NCBI GenBank assembly: GCA_015178975.1
Contig: WHVD01000072.1
Span: 62,001 to 126,000 of the forward strand
Source: Hysterangium stoloniferum
Lineage: Eukaryota; Basidiomycota; Agaricomycetes; Hysterangiales; Hysterangiaceae
DNA: 64,000 nt
Reading direction: 5' to 3'
The translations under genes were made by a program, and so were the position numbers. Shown here piece by piece: positions 47,543 to 58,901 of the stretch; position 1 is the first letter of the stretch; every line of letters begins with the position of its first letter. The notes under the pieces were generated by a model that did not search any database, was not told the origin of the DNA, and was given only the letters and a program-made list of their open reading frames with translations.

Positions 47543-48457
47543 TTTTGTTAGGATCCCCATCATTTTCAACCCCTTCTACTTGTTTTGGACTTAATATCCT
47601 TTGTCATTTTACTGTCAGAACCCCTGCTCATGGCATCACCACTTGTGGCACCCCTAACACTTGTTCCATTATAGTCTTACCCTTTTAGTTTCCATTCCAT
47701 TCACTCCCCCATCACTCTCATGGTATTGATTTTATTTTATTTTATTTTATTATGCACCTACAAACAGTGCAGGAAAAGGTGTAAGCATGATTACATAATT
47801 GGGCTGCCACCTGCACAAAAAGTGCCATGGCACAGCAGCACCATGATGCAATGCAGTGGTGGCACAGCCAAATGACAGCACCAACATAAGGCTGATGCTG
47901 CTGCATGTGCCCCAATGGACACATAGTGCTTCACACTGTGTGCCCATGGGGCCTGCTTGTGTGCTGGCATGCCACACAGACTCACACAGCACTGGGTGGG
48001 CTTACATAAGTGCTGAAGCATGGCTATGCACTGTAGGGTGCATACAGGTCATTTTTAGTATTTTTCTCAAATTTCTATCAAATAAAAAATACTAAATAAA
48101 TATTAAATAAATAGTATAAATAGTAGGCCTATACACACTCATTTCGTTAGTTTCAATCTCTTAGGAATCCCACTGAAACAAGTGTGATCTCCCCTGTCAT
48201 TGAGCTGTCCCCTCTTCATTTCATATTTCAATATTCTATCTTGTGTTTGGTAGCCTTGTTAGTGTTGCCCTAACAATCTCCATCTCCATTTACACATCTA
48301 ACTTGCCACCTCAGTGTTAGATTATATACATAATACCAACCATTGTTCCAACTGGGTCCATGTGGTGTACAGCTCTGAGTTCAGTGTGTAGATGATCTAA
48401 TAGGAATGGCACTTAAGGTTATATCCTTAAGTACAGTGCAAGACCAAACCTACCCAA
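47543..48457. other. CG-free TG/CA-rich stretch and AT-rich DNA
   Basis: A (TTTTA)n microsatellite is at about 47,727-47,750. From 47,751 to 48,050 the sequence is rich in TGCA and CATG with almost no CG, which suggests former CG-rich repeat DNA decayed by deamination. Antisense open frames here (47,742-48,021) are low-complexity by-products. No gene. Confidence 0.5.
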
Positions 48458-48530
48458 GGTCAGATGGTGTAGTGGTTAACACCTTCATTATACAAGTGAG
48501 AGATCCTGGGTTCAATCCCCAGTCTAGTTA
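48458..48530 (+). tRNA. tRNA-Val(UAC)-like sequence, probably a pseudogene or SINE head
   Basis: A 73-nt stretch folds as a tRNA: D-loop region GGTGTAGTGGTTAACACC, anticodon arm TTCAT/GTGAG with a 7-base loop containing TAC, and T arm CTGGGTTCAATCCCCAG. The A box and B box of a Pol III promoter are recognisable. Defects are A instead of T at position 33, a mismatch and several G-T pairs in the acceptor stem, and GGTTCAA where GGTTCGA is usual. I see no poly(T) stop immediately after it. Confidence 0.5.
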
Positions 48531-48702
48531 TTCATTTTCTACATTACCTATGTAATCTTACACTCAGAAATAATGTTTAGTATATTACATTTAGTCTCCC
48601 CACCTTGTCATCAACTTCTCATGATCCTTTTCACCCTTCAGTTCCTTTATTGGCCCTCCAGTCGTCTGTCTCATTGTAGTATAAATCTTCTTCATGTATA
48701 CT

Positions 48703-49425
48703 TGTTAAGAACTAGAAACTGACTAATGTCGGTGGCCGACGGGGACCGATCGGAAGGACTTGGCTTCAGCTTATATGCTGCGCCCTCGCAAATATCCGTA
48801 GGTTGTCCTTAAATTTCGGACAGGCGAAGACTAAATCCTAAGAAGAACTTTTCGGCAAGACACCGATCGGAACCGAAGGAAAAGTCAGGTGTCGGGCCAA
48901 GGGGTCGGGGCCGAGAGTGGGCGAGCGCACGCGAAGGCGGAAGAGAGATTCTCCTAGTATGAGACTGCTACAGACGTATGAGGGTATTCTGAGTCGATAT
49001 TCTGATTGCCTAGTAACTACAATTACAGCGAGTTCATATACAAGTAACAGGCGTCTAGAAAGTACTAATGGGGAGGAGGGCGGAAAATGGCATTAACAAT
49101 AAGCTTGACTAGGAACAGGAAGTTTATGATTAGTTCGGAGGCCGATGATAACCGAGAATGGAAATTACGATAAAAGGAAATAGTTCGAGGACTACAAATA
49201 TAGTTAGACATATGTGGAACATAAGATGAGACGGATCAACATGATGAAAGGGACATATCAAAACATAACCAGACAAAAAGGCGTAGTCGGGTTTGATTGA
49301 CCGGAGAGCATACGTCAGCGTCGGGGGTCCGACGGCTTCCGAGGTGTTGTATTGTCGGAGACGTATAACGAGGGTATTCCGTCGGGGGCCGTCGGTTTGC
49401 GAAGGGTTACGACACAGTCGTAACA
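48703..49425 (-). mobile_element. Solo LTR, family 3 (723 bp), TSD atact, CG-rich
   Basis: On the plus strand it reads TGTTAAGAACTAG to GTCGTAACA, flanked by perfect atact duplications (48,698-48,702 and 49,426-49,430). It is strikingly CG-rich (gtcggtggccgacgg and others), so it is probably young. A decayed sibling is at 59,462-60,024. Confidence 0.9.
48754..48810 (-). other. Conserved LTR module with predicted hairpin (best copy)
   Basis: In LTR-sense orientation the module reads AAGGAC, a variable spacer, GGGCGCAGC, a six-base loop AUAUAA, GCUGAAGCC and AAGUCCUU. Nested pairings are possible: AAGGAC with GUCCUU, GGC with GCC, CAGC with GCUG. Similar copies occur in LTRs at 1,387-1,435, 6,070-6,125, 8,033-8,081, 9,895-9,962, 23,873-23,930, 46,879-46,930, 47,425-47,480, about 49,655-49,690, 50,085-50,145 and 55,160-55,205. 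Function is unknown. Confidence 0.6.
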
Positions 49426-50031
49426 ATACTACAGTTCTTTAGTTTGAAAATTGACTTATATTACCCTCTACTAGTTCCCAGTCTCATTATCCCCTTCTCA
49501 GTACCCCTGACAATGTTCTCGGCAGGCTGCAGACTCTTACTATATGACTCTTAATATTTTTGGCCCCTGGGTCAATTGAGGTAAATGTTGAACTTCATCT
49601 CTATCTTAGTATTTGCTCTGTTTGAAATACTGGACCACCCTAACAGTTCATATGAGGGCACAACACATAAGTTGAAGCCAAGCTCCACTACAATTATAGA
49701 GTCAGACCTCCCAACTAGTACAATCTCTATCATTGGCCCCCCAATTAGTTCACTTCCAATCATTGGACCCCCCAACTTAGAGCTACTCTTCCCCTTTTCA
49801 GCTTAGCTCTTAATGCATTTATGCTCAAGCCTAGTAAAAATTAGAAATGTATTCCTAATTCCCAAAGAAGGTAAATAATACTGCAGTAATTTATTAATTA
49901 CTAATTGAAGGCCAACAACTCAACTAGAGGTGGAAGTATTTGTCAAACAACCCAATTAGGAGTGGAATAAACTGCTGCTGTAGTGGCTTACTGATGTGAC
50001 AAAGATAGACTGGTACAAGATAGGTTACATA
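49426..50031. other. Transposon debris with a decayed LTR module
   Basis: A plus-orientation module copy lies at about 49,655-49,690 (AAGTTGAAGCC), so a decayed LTR is present, but its ends are not clear. No gene is recognised. Confidence 0.5.
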
Positions 50032-50866
50032 TGTTAAGGGTGCATACACAGAGGTTTCCAGAGAAACCCATGGGAAATCCAGTAGGACTTGGCTTCAGCT
50101 TATTGGCTGTGCCCTTGTGAGATCATGTTGTCCAATTTCAAATGGGCAGACAGGAGTCCCAGGGAGTCCGGGTTGAGTTCATGGGTCGAGGGGTCATAGG
50201 TCGGAGGTCGTGGGTTGAGAGGTTGAGGAGTTGAGATAAATAAGTTGGAGGTTAAGAGATAGATGCGTCAGAGCCTATGGGCTCTGACTAGCGAGAGTGG
50301 TGTAATTCAGAGAGGAGTTTAGAGCAGAAAATGTACTAGATTACTGGGGAGAATATAAGCTGATTTTCTGACTGGATTGTATGTACAACATCTGCCAGAC
50401 TATATAGACTGTAGAATGAATAACATACCAAATCCAGTAATAATGAAACGAAACTAGCAAAACATAAAATGGAATAAGTAAACACCAAATTTGGTGTTAG
50501 GAACAGGATGGAACCGAGTGGAGTCCAAATCATGACAAATCATAAACCATAACGGGAAATGGAGTGGGAGTGGAGTCTGAATCGTGACAGGTCATTAGAC
50601 TAAAACAGGAATGGGGCTCAGTTAGAGGGATGACAGGTTTTCCGAGCGGGGTCTGGTGACTGATGCGTGGGACAAGGTTGGACATAGACAGGGATGGAGT
50701 CCAGCAGGTATTCCGGTGATTGATACACGATGTAACAAAGTTGAACGTGGACAGGTCTGATGTACAGAGTCTGGTGGGAATTCCGGTAAACTGACAATTG
50801 GTGTATATAGGGTGTGGGTGCGTATAAGTTAGTGCCTGGAGTCCAGCAGGAATTCCGGTCATAACA
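50032..50866 (-). mobile_element. Solo LTR, family 1 (835 bp), TSD acata
   Basis: It runs TGTTAAGGGTGC to CCGGTCATAACA on the plus strand, flanked by perfect acata duplications at 50,027-50,031 and 50,867-50,871. It is the reverse-oriented sibling of 667-1,488 and 7,328-8,135. The Helitron coding sequence starts directly to its right, so it may have inserted into that element. Confidence 0.9.
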
Positions 50867-50889
50867 ACATATTTCCCAGAGCAAATGAA

Positions 50890-51745
50890 GCCATGACTCT
50901 TTTTTATGCACAAACAAAAGCTATTCCAGCAGTATATTGTCAATGTCTGGGCAGTAACAGAGCAGTGCAGATTGAGAGTTCTCAGGGATAGTCAACCAAG
51001 ATTATATGCAGAACTCTACAACCAGGTGGTTGATGCATTTACAAATCAGGATGTGAACATGGATGCCAATAGTATTGGGCAAAGGGTCAAACTCCCTTCT
51101 ACATTTACTGGTGGCTCAAGGGATATGAGACAGAGTCTACAAAATTCATTTGCAATTGCACACAAGTATGGCAATGCCAGCTGCTTCATCACCATGACAA
51201 CCAATCCCAAGTGGAAGGAGGTTACTGATGAATTGCTTCCTGGACAGACTGCTGCTGATCATCCTGATTTGGCCTCCCGTGTCTTTGCTGCCAAGAAGGT
51301 TAAGTTGCTCAAGATGATCACAGAAGATCACATCTTTGGTAGAACAGTAGCCCATATCCATGTCATTGAATTTCAAAAGTGTGGTCTTCCACACATGCAC
51401 TCTCATATGGTTTGATGACCAGGATAAACCAAGGACACCAGAAGATGTCAGCTCATTGTTTCTGCCTGTTTTCCAGATCCTCAAACACATGCCAGACTAT
51501 TTAATTTAGTAGGACAGCTCATGACCCATGGTCCTTGGAGAACTGATCATCCAAATGCTGTCTGTATGGTAGATAAGAAATGCAGTAAACACTATCCCAA
51601 GGATTGGTGTGAAGCCACCATTGTCAATTAGGAAGGCTATCCAACATATTATCATCCCAACAATGGAAGGGTTTATGAAACTCCCAAGTTTATATATGAC
51701 AACAGACTTGTCTTTTACACCCCTATTTTTATTCTCACCTTTGAA
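50890..51745 (+). pseudogene. Helitron Rep (helitron_like_N) domain, broken
   Basis: The frame at 50,906-51,415 shows KLPSTFTGGSRDMRQS, AIAHKYGNASCFITMT, NPKWKEVTDEL and the HUH-type motif GLPHMHSHMV. These belong to the replication initiator domain of Helitrons. After 51,415 the reading continues in other frames (MTHGPCR-like, MVDKKCSKHYPKDWCE, GYPTYYHPNNGR). The intact protein would nick and join single strands during rolling-circle transposition. Confidence 0.75.
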
Positions 51746-52605
51746 TGCCACATCAATGTAGAGTTGACCTTTACCATAGGTCAATGAAGTACACGCATAA
51801 ATACTGTTACAAGGGCCATGATCATACAACTATGGAATTTGGAAAGACACCAGATGAGATTCAACAGTACCTTGATGCACATTATGTCAGTGCACATGAG
51901 TCTGTCTGGCAATTAATGTGCAATGAACTCCACACCCAGGTTCCTGCAGTAATGGCACTTCGTGTCCATCTCCCTGGGGAAAACACTGTAGTTTTTGATG
52001 GTGATCAAGGTCTTGCTGAGGCTTTGCAAAGGGCAGAGCATTCAGGGACAACTCTCATGGCTTATTTTGAGGCTAATTCTAAGGATCTCATTGGGTATAA
52101 TGGACAGCATGCCAAGGATACATTTTATATGGACTTTCCTGAGTATTTCACATTTGTACCCAAGACTAAATCATGGAAGCCACATCAATGTGGCTTTTCC
52201 ATAGGGTCAATGAAGTACATGCATAAATACTGTTACAAGGGCCATGATCATACAACTATGGAATTTGGAAAGACACCAGATGAGATTCAACAGTACCTTG
52301 ATGCACATTATGTCAGTGCACACAAGTCTGTCTGGTGATTAATGTGTAATGAACTCCACACACAGGTTCTTGCAGTAATGGCACTTGGGGTCCATCTTCC
52401 TGGGAAAAACACTATACTTTTTGATGGTGATCAAGGTCTTGATGAGGCTTTACAAAGGGCAGAGTGTTTGGGGACAACTCTCATGGCTTATTTTGAAGCT
52501 AATGCCAAGGGTCTCATTGGTTATAATGGACAGCATGCCCAGGACACATTTTATATGGACTTTCCTGAGTATTTCACATATGTACCCAAGAAGAAATCAT
52601 GGAAG
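51746..52605 (+). repeat. About 430-bp tandem duplication inside the Helitron ORF
   Basis: The segment encoding SMKY.HKYCYKGHDHTTM through SWKPHQ occurs twice (from about 51,748 and about 52,180). Unit junctions share ccacatcaatg. The copies differ at several positions, so the duplication is not recent. The second copy ends in a TGA after HKSVW near 52,336. Confidence 0.85.
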
Positions 52606-54090
52606 CCACATCAAAGTGACTTTTTCATAGGGTGCATCTATTTTGTCAATATTGCCAGTGGGGAAAGATTCCACCTCCATACATTGCTCACTGTTGTCAA
52701 AGGTGCCACCTCATTTGAACAGCTCAGGACCTTTCAGGGTGAGACTTATCCCACATTTCAACCAGCCTGTGTTGCATGTGGTTTGCTTGAAAATGATTGC
52801 CAGTGGCACATGTGTCTCACCAAAGCCAGTCACATAGAGTCTGGGTTTCAACTTTGCAGATTGTTTGCTATCATTTTGACCATGTCCTCCCTGCACAACC
52901 CCAAGAACTCTGGAATGACTTCAAATCTTTGTGATGATTTGAAGTTCATACTTCAGCAAAAACATGACATTCACAATCCATCATCAGACAGCATTTATGA
53001 CTTTGGTCTCTAGGAGATTGATAAGATTCTCCATTATTCTGGAAAGTCTCTCTCACACTATCTAACCATGCCAAACTGCACTGATGATTGGGATGGGATT
53101 GTTGGAAACCATCTCATTAAGAAGCAGTCAGATTATAATGTTGATATTGAGCATGCCAGTGCCCAAGCTCTTGAACAATGAGCTGCCTTTGAGACTATCA
53201 TGAAGGCAGTGGATGAGGAGCAGCAGGGCAAATTGTTTTTTGTGAATGCTCCAGTGGCACTGGCAAGTCCTTTGTATGGAATACTCTGGTGCATGCATGT
53301 CATGCCAAGGGCTACATTGTGCTTTGTGTGGCATCTTCTGGAATTGCATCAATAATTCTCAAAGGTGGATGGACATCTCATTGCACATTTTTAATCCCTG
53401 TTCCCTGTGAGAAGAATGCTCTATGTCATATCAAAAAGGGTTCAGAAAAAGCAGAGTTTATGAAGAAAGTCTGACTGATTATCTGGGATGAAGTTCCTAT
53501 GCAGTCATGTTTCACATGTGAGGCAGTTGACAGAACCCTGAGGGATTTATTAGACAAGGAGGATATTCCCTTTGGAGGGATTCCTGTTGCCTGGGGAGGT
53601 GACTTCCAGCAGACTTTGCCTGTTGTACCAAAGGGTTCAAAAGAACAGATCATTGGACAATGTATCCAGAAATCAGAACTGTGGAAGCATATCAAGGTAC
53701 TGTTCTTGAAAAAGAATATATGGGTGGACCAGGATGATCCAGACAGTCAACAGTTTGCTCAGTGGCTGTTGGATGTAGGCCATGAAAAGGATTTGCCTTT
53801 GGATCATACAATTTATATCCCTCCTCATATGATCTGTGGACCAGAAATGTCTGATCTAATCACCAAGATATATCCAGACATCCATGTGGATAGAGACCAA
53901 AGAGATTGGCAAGATGAAGACTTCTTAGACCAGGCAATTCTGTGTCCAAGGAGTTCAGAGGTAGATGAGATTAATTCAGAACTTCTGAATAACTCCCTGG
54001 GGAAAGTACAGACTGTCATGGACGACTTCCATCCATTCTGGAGTCTTGACCTTTTGTTTCTGTTTTGGAAGTTAATCAACTGCTGACATT
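52606..54090 (+). pseudogene. Helitron PIF1-type helicase, broken and 3'-truncated
   Basis: Helitron-specific segments precede the helicase (YFVNIASGERFHLHTLL, TFQPACVACGLLEND). Helicase motifs are partly frame-shifted: P-loop region SGTGKSFVWNTL near 53,255, IIWDEVPMQ (Walker B) near 53,480, PFGGIPVAWGGDFQQTLPV near 53,575, and AILCPRSSEVDEINS near 53,935. The sequence leaves the family after SLGKVQT near 54,015. The C-terminal helicase motifs and the Helitron 3' hairpin end are not seen. Confidence 0.75.
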
Positions 54091-54109
54091 TTACAAATGT
54101 CACTTACTT

Positions 54110-54546
54110 TGGGACTTGAAGGCCCAGCCTCTCCGTCTACCTCCACCTCCACGGCTTTTCGCTGTATCCAATAGTTATCGGATGAAAATACGGAAACTTA
54201 TGGTTTAGACTTACCTTTCCCTCCCTTATCTCCTTACTCTTTTCTGCCGCCTCAGACTCCCGCTGCTTTCTTTCTGCCTTTCCTTCTTCCTCTGAACCTC
54301 CGCTGTTTTCCATATCCATGCCTCCTTTGCCGCTTTCACCCACTCTAACTCCCATTTTTCCACCTCTTCAGCCTCCTTCAACTCCAGCATCAATGCCTTT
54401 TCCTCCTCCTCTTGTCGTCATTTCATCTCCTCCATCCTCTGTCGTTTTTGTTGAAGTTCTTTGACCTTCAACATTTTGTGAAGTACGGTAATTTCAGCAT
54501 CTGAATCTTCCAGAGTAATGGTGAACAATGGCCGACAAATCGACAT
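54110..54546 (-). pseudogene. Antisense coiled-coil ORF next to a gypsy 3' LTR
   Basis: On the minus strand ATG at 54,546 opens MSICRPLFTITLEDSDAE, followed by strongly charged coiled coil (KVKELQQKRQRMEEMK, EEEEKALMLELKEAEE, QRKKERQKESSGS). A TGA after EEMK and a TAA near 54,229 interrupt it. A GTAAGT..TAG intron is likely near 54,135-54,215. It lies between the Helitron fragment and a plus-strand 3' LTR, the same antisense position as 8,519-9,397. It probably supplied an accessory element function, which is unknown. Confidence 0.55.
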
Positions 54547-54730
54547 GCAAGTTGTGGATAAAGAAACAAAAACATTAATTCGAATATTTGGAGGTTTTTA
54601 TACTCAGAACAGCAGCCGAAACTCTCACCTCCAGAATTGTGTAAATTTCACAACACATAACAATCAGCCATTGCTTCAATCACTCAGTACCTAATCGCCT
54701 CTATGGGATTTCGGCCTAACAGGGGGGTAC

Positions 54731-55284
54731 TGTTACAACCCATTCCCAGATGTTTCAATATCCAACTCCTGACTTCCAACTTCCAACCTCCGACTACGGA
54801 ACATCATAGTTACTGTATGTTCCGCATTCTTCCCTTGTTCCATATTTGGTAATTTGTCTGTTGACAAGTATTCACTCGTTTGTTTATTATATTCCTGTTT
54901 CGGATTATTGTCTCCCTGATATGTCTTATTGTGTTCCCATTTCAGAAACTTCTATTTCTGCCTTATTATGGTCTTAGTTTGTAGTACAATAATGAGAAGA
55001 CTTATATTAGTTTCCACGAATTTGTATTCTACTTTAGATCTGATATTGACTTAGTTTCTTATTCCCTCTTCCATCTTTCTGTACACTTGATATTTGGAAC
55101 TTTTCAGAACTTTGAATATCTGTATCTTCCATCATAAGTCTCACCTCTGAAATTAAGGACTTTGAGCGTTTGCATAGAGGTGCAGCACATAAGCTGAAGC
55201 CAACGTCCTGACCCTATCTGATAGTTCCCGACTTCCCAGTGACTTTCCAATAGTTCTGGAATAAGTTCCCGACACGGCACTTAA
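54731..55284 (+). mobile_element. Gypsy 3' LTR (554 bp) with polypurine tract
   Basis: The LTR runs TGTTACAACCCATT to GGCACTTAACA. A purine tract AACAGGGGGGTAC ends at 54,730 immediately before it, which identifies a 3' LTR of a plus-strand element. No matching target duplication is present because the left part of the element is gone. The module is near 55,160-55,205. Confidence 0.75.
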
Positions 55285-56699
55285 CATAGATCCTCAACAA
55301 TAATAATATCTATTTAGTAGGTTAGAGAATATATGTCTTTTAGTAAGCTAGGAATCATATTTGAATTATTAATAGAATTTCTGAAAAAGAGAAGATAGTT
55401 GAAACATTGGTAAATTCTGAAAATAGGAAAGGTTGGATGGTAATAGCTACAGCTCCACTGAATAATTATGGTAAGAAGACAACTGAAATTTGGATAAATT
55501 ACTGATGTATAAGATCCATTAAGATTAACTGGGGCCCTGGCCCCTAAGCCTATGTCACCACTACTTCCCTTTATTAATTTTTAATTTTATCATTGGATTT
55601 TAGAGGATTTTTGGATTAATTTTAAAAAGAGGATTTATGGGAAAGGTTTTAGATGGAGTTCCTTTTAAAAGAGGGATTTGTGGGAAATAGTTTTAAATAT
55701 TGTAGTAATATTTTAGGGATCTTCAGTTATTCTTACATATTCAACTAATTTCTCCACTACCTCATCATCTATATTTACCTTGGAAAATAATTTATGTTCT
55801 AGATCTTTTCCAATATTAAGTCATTATAATATCAGATATTTACTGGTAAAATTTATATTTCTACAAAACTTTAAAATATATCCTATGAGACTATTATATT
55901 GTTAACCACCAACCATAAGAAACAATTCTCCATATTACATCCTAAACAATTCAGAGTCAATTAATAGAACCCATTGTATATGGTTTTCCAAGTTATGTAA
56001 ATACTTGCTAATACTTTTGTTGTTAATTTGTTTGTTAAAAGCTAAACTGTAGTTATTTCCTAGTAAAATATGTGAAATATCATTGGAGATTTTTCATCCT
56101 ATGGCTTTCTTGATTAAGTGAAACCACCTATATATTCTGGGTATGTTGAATCAAGTAGAAATATGTTCAGATTGACAGATCCATTCTGAAGTAATACATA
56201 TGTATTTAGAGGTGCCAATGATATACATATGCATGGAATGGACTATCTAAAGGTGTCTATTTTTTAATTAGTGTTTCAAACTACTAATTGTTTTTATTGT
56301 CTACTTGTGTCTGGAAAGATTCTTTAGTTTGTAATGTATGTACAAGAGAGTTTAAAACTTTCAAAAAGTTTTAAAAACCAAATTATGTTTGAATCACATC
56401 CCAGATATTTAAATGACCTTTAGAGTATATTAGAATTTGGTATACTTAATAGTTTTCAGATATTCTCCCTACTGGATGTTTCTCCAGAAACCCTCTGTGA
56501 GCCTGCATGTCACTTAACACCTAGCTGGAACAACCTGAGGGTTTTCATCAAGGTGCTCATTATGAGTTTTTACTTCTCCTGAAAGGACTTTATAGTTTAT
56601 GCCAGTCACCTTGTATCTCACAAGAAGTTAAATACTGTTGCTCAGTTTAGGTTTCAAACAAGTGCTATGTGACTATAGTATCTGGGTCTTTAAAAGGAT
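55285..56699. other. AT-rich DNA with an LTR-end remnant
   Basis: No gene is recognised. At about 56,470-56,517 a short piece (TTTCTCCAGAAACCCTCTGTG.. to CACTTAACA) matches the last ~50 bp of family 1 LTRs, so a decayed LTR ends there. Confidence 0.5.
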
Positions 56700-57680
56700 G
56701 TCATCAAAGTTATTCTACCAGTTTTTGTAGATGACATGACTATTGCATCCAAATCTAAGGAGGCTATCAAGAAGCTCAAAGATGATCTGAAGTGTCACTT
56801 CAAACTGCATGATCTTGGTCCAATTACTTATTGGGTGTTGGTATTGAAAGAGATAGGGAAAAGCAAACTATTGCTCTGTCACAGTGACAATACATTTTGG
56901 ATATGCTAAAACATTATGGTCTTGCTGACTGTAACCCAATTGGTACACCTATGGTGGTTAACTTGAAATTCAGTAAAGACATCCCCCAAGGAAATTGCAT
57001 ATGTACATGAAGGACATTCCATACATCCATGCTGTTGGTTCTCTTATGTATTTGGCTGTTGCCACTTGTCCAGGCATTGCTTATACTGTTGGAGTATTGG
57101 CCAGGTTCAATCACAATCCAGGAAAAGCTCATTGGCTAGCAGTTCAACATGTCTTTCGCTATCTCAAAGGCACTCTTGACTTGGGTCTGACTTCTGGCCC
57201 TAGTAATGACAAGGAACTGTTTGTGTCCTATTCAGATGCTGATCATGGAGATGACAAGTCTACTGGAAAATTGACTGGTGCATATGTTGTTAAAATGGGT
57301 ACTGGAGCAATTAGCTGGCAGAGTAAACTGCAAACTATTGTGACTCTCTCCACTACTGAAGCAGAGTATATTGCAGCAGTATCAGTGGGTGCAGAGGTAT
57401 TGTGGTTGTGGAACTTGTTTGAGGAATTGGGATATCCTCAAAAGACTACATCCACTTTGTATCTTCACAACCAATCTGCTATTGCAGTTGCCAGAGATCC
57501 TGAATACCATGGTCAAATGAAGCATCTTGACTCAAGGACATATTAGTTAAAGCAGGAGGTTGATAGTGGGAAGATTAAAGTTCTTCATCTACCTACATCA
57601 GTGATGCCTGCTGATTTGTTAACAAAACCATTGGCTAAGCCAAAGGTGGAATATTTGAGAAAACTATTGGGACTAGCATA
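56700..57680 (+). pseudogene. Ty1/copia RT-RNase H C-terminus
   Basis: Copia RT motif VFVDDMTIASKS (catalytic Asp pair intact) is followed by LKCHFKLHDLGPITY and a frame break. The frame then reads IHAVGSLMYLAVATCPGIAY, GVLARFNHNPGKAHW, RNase H YSDADHGDDKSTGKLTGAYV, TLSTTEAEYIA and PADLLTKPLAKPK. A TAG after LDSRTY interrupts the last part. The polypurine-like GGTGGGAG near 57,695 precedes TGTTAGAGTATG, a probable 3' LTR start. The 5' two-thirds of the element are missing. Confidence 0.8.
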
Positions 57681-58901
57681 GAGCTGTCTCATCAGGTGGG
57701 AGTGTTAGAGTATGATACTACAGCTCTAACAATGTTACCTATTTCTCCTTATATTCTTCTGATATTTGTAGTATTTTTCCCAGCACTGTAGGTGCAGTAT
57801 TTAGTGAGTTACTTAGTTTGGTAACTCTTGTGTGCTTAGATAAGAACCCAGTAGAATACTCCACTGTGGGTGTGGGAAAGTCTCCTTAGTGTTTAATTTC
57901 CAATCACACACTCACAGGGTGTTCTGAAAGGCATTATTCAGCTGTTTCAATAGGGATATGGTTGGTTTGACAGCCTAGACTCTGCTTTGGAGCAGTGCAA
58001 ATGTGTGACTGCCTCTCACAGTTTCTGTGTATGTATATGGAATGTTAATGGTCATATATGTAGATTTGACTTCACTGCTGAGAACCTAAATGGTTGGTGG
58101 CTCAGCATCCAGTCTAGATTACAGATGGTCCCAGATTCAATTCTTAGCAAGTCCAATATTTTCCAATAGATTATAGTGTTGAAGTAAAAGTATTATATCA
58201 GAATAATATGTAATAAAGAACATAGTAACTGGCTAAAGGACCTGTACAGTTCAGGAACATGGATGTATGATGTATTTTTAAACCCTAAAACCTAAGATCT
58301 AAGCCTAAAGGGAAAGGGGGGCTCTAGTTGGGCTGACTGATGATAGAGATTGTACTAGTCGGGAGATCTGACTCTATGATCATAGTGGAGCTTGCTTCAA
58401 TGTATGTGTTGTGCCCTTGTATGAACTGTTAGGGTGGTCTGGTACATATGTCAAAACAGAGTGGATAGTATGACAGGAAATGAAGATCAATACTTAGCTC
58501 AATCGACTGGAAGGCCGAATTACTGAGAGGTAAGGGGTTGTGGCTTACTGAAGACACCTTCAAGAATATTAAGATAGGAGTAATAGGACTTGAGAACTAA
58601 GGGGTAATCTAAATTGATATTCAAACTGAAGAAACTATAGCATACATGAAGGAACTTTATACTACAGGGAGACAAATGATTCAAGGGCCAATCAGAGAAG
58701 CAAGAGTGATGACAGGTCAAAAGGAAATAGGGAAAGGAGCAGGAATCCAAAATGAGACTAAATACAATATAGCAAATTATTCTGAAAAGGTGTGATGGCA
58801 AATGGGATGTATATGTGGAATGGTGATGGGGGAGCAAATGGAATGGTAGTGGGACAGAAGGCTAAGGTGCTACAATACAAAGAAACAAGTATCAGGAGTT
58901 A
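57681..58901. other. Probable copia 3' LTR start and unassigned repeat DNA
   Basis: TGTTAGAGTATG near 57,703 probably opens the LTR of the copia fragment, but I could not find its end. A decayed module copy (minus orientation) lies near 58,388-58,425. No gene. Confidence 0.4.

Noticed and set aside
58090-58160. Possible second tRNA-like sequence
   Set aside because: A B-box-like GATTCAATTC is present but no acceptor stem or anticodon arm could be formed.
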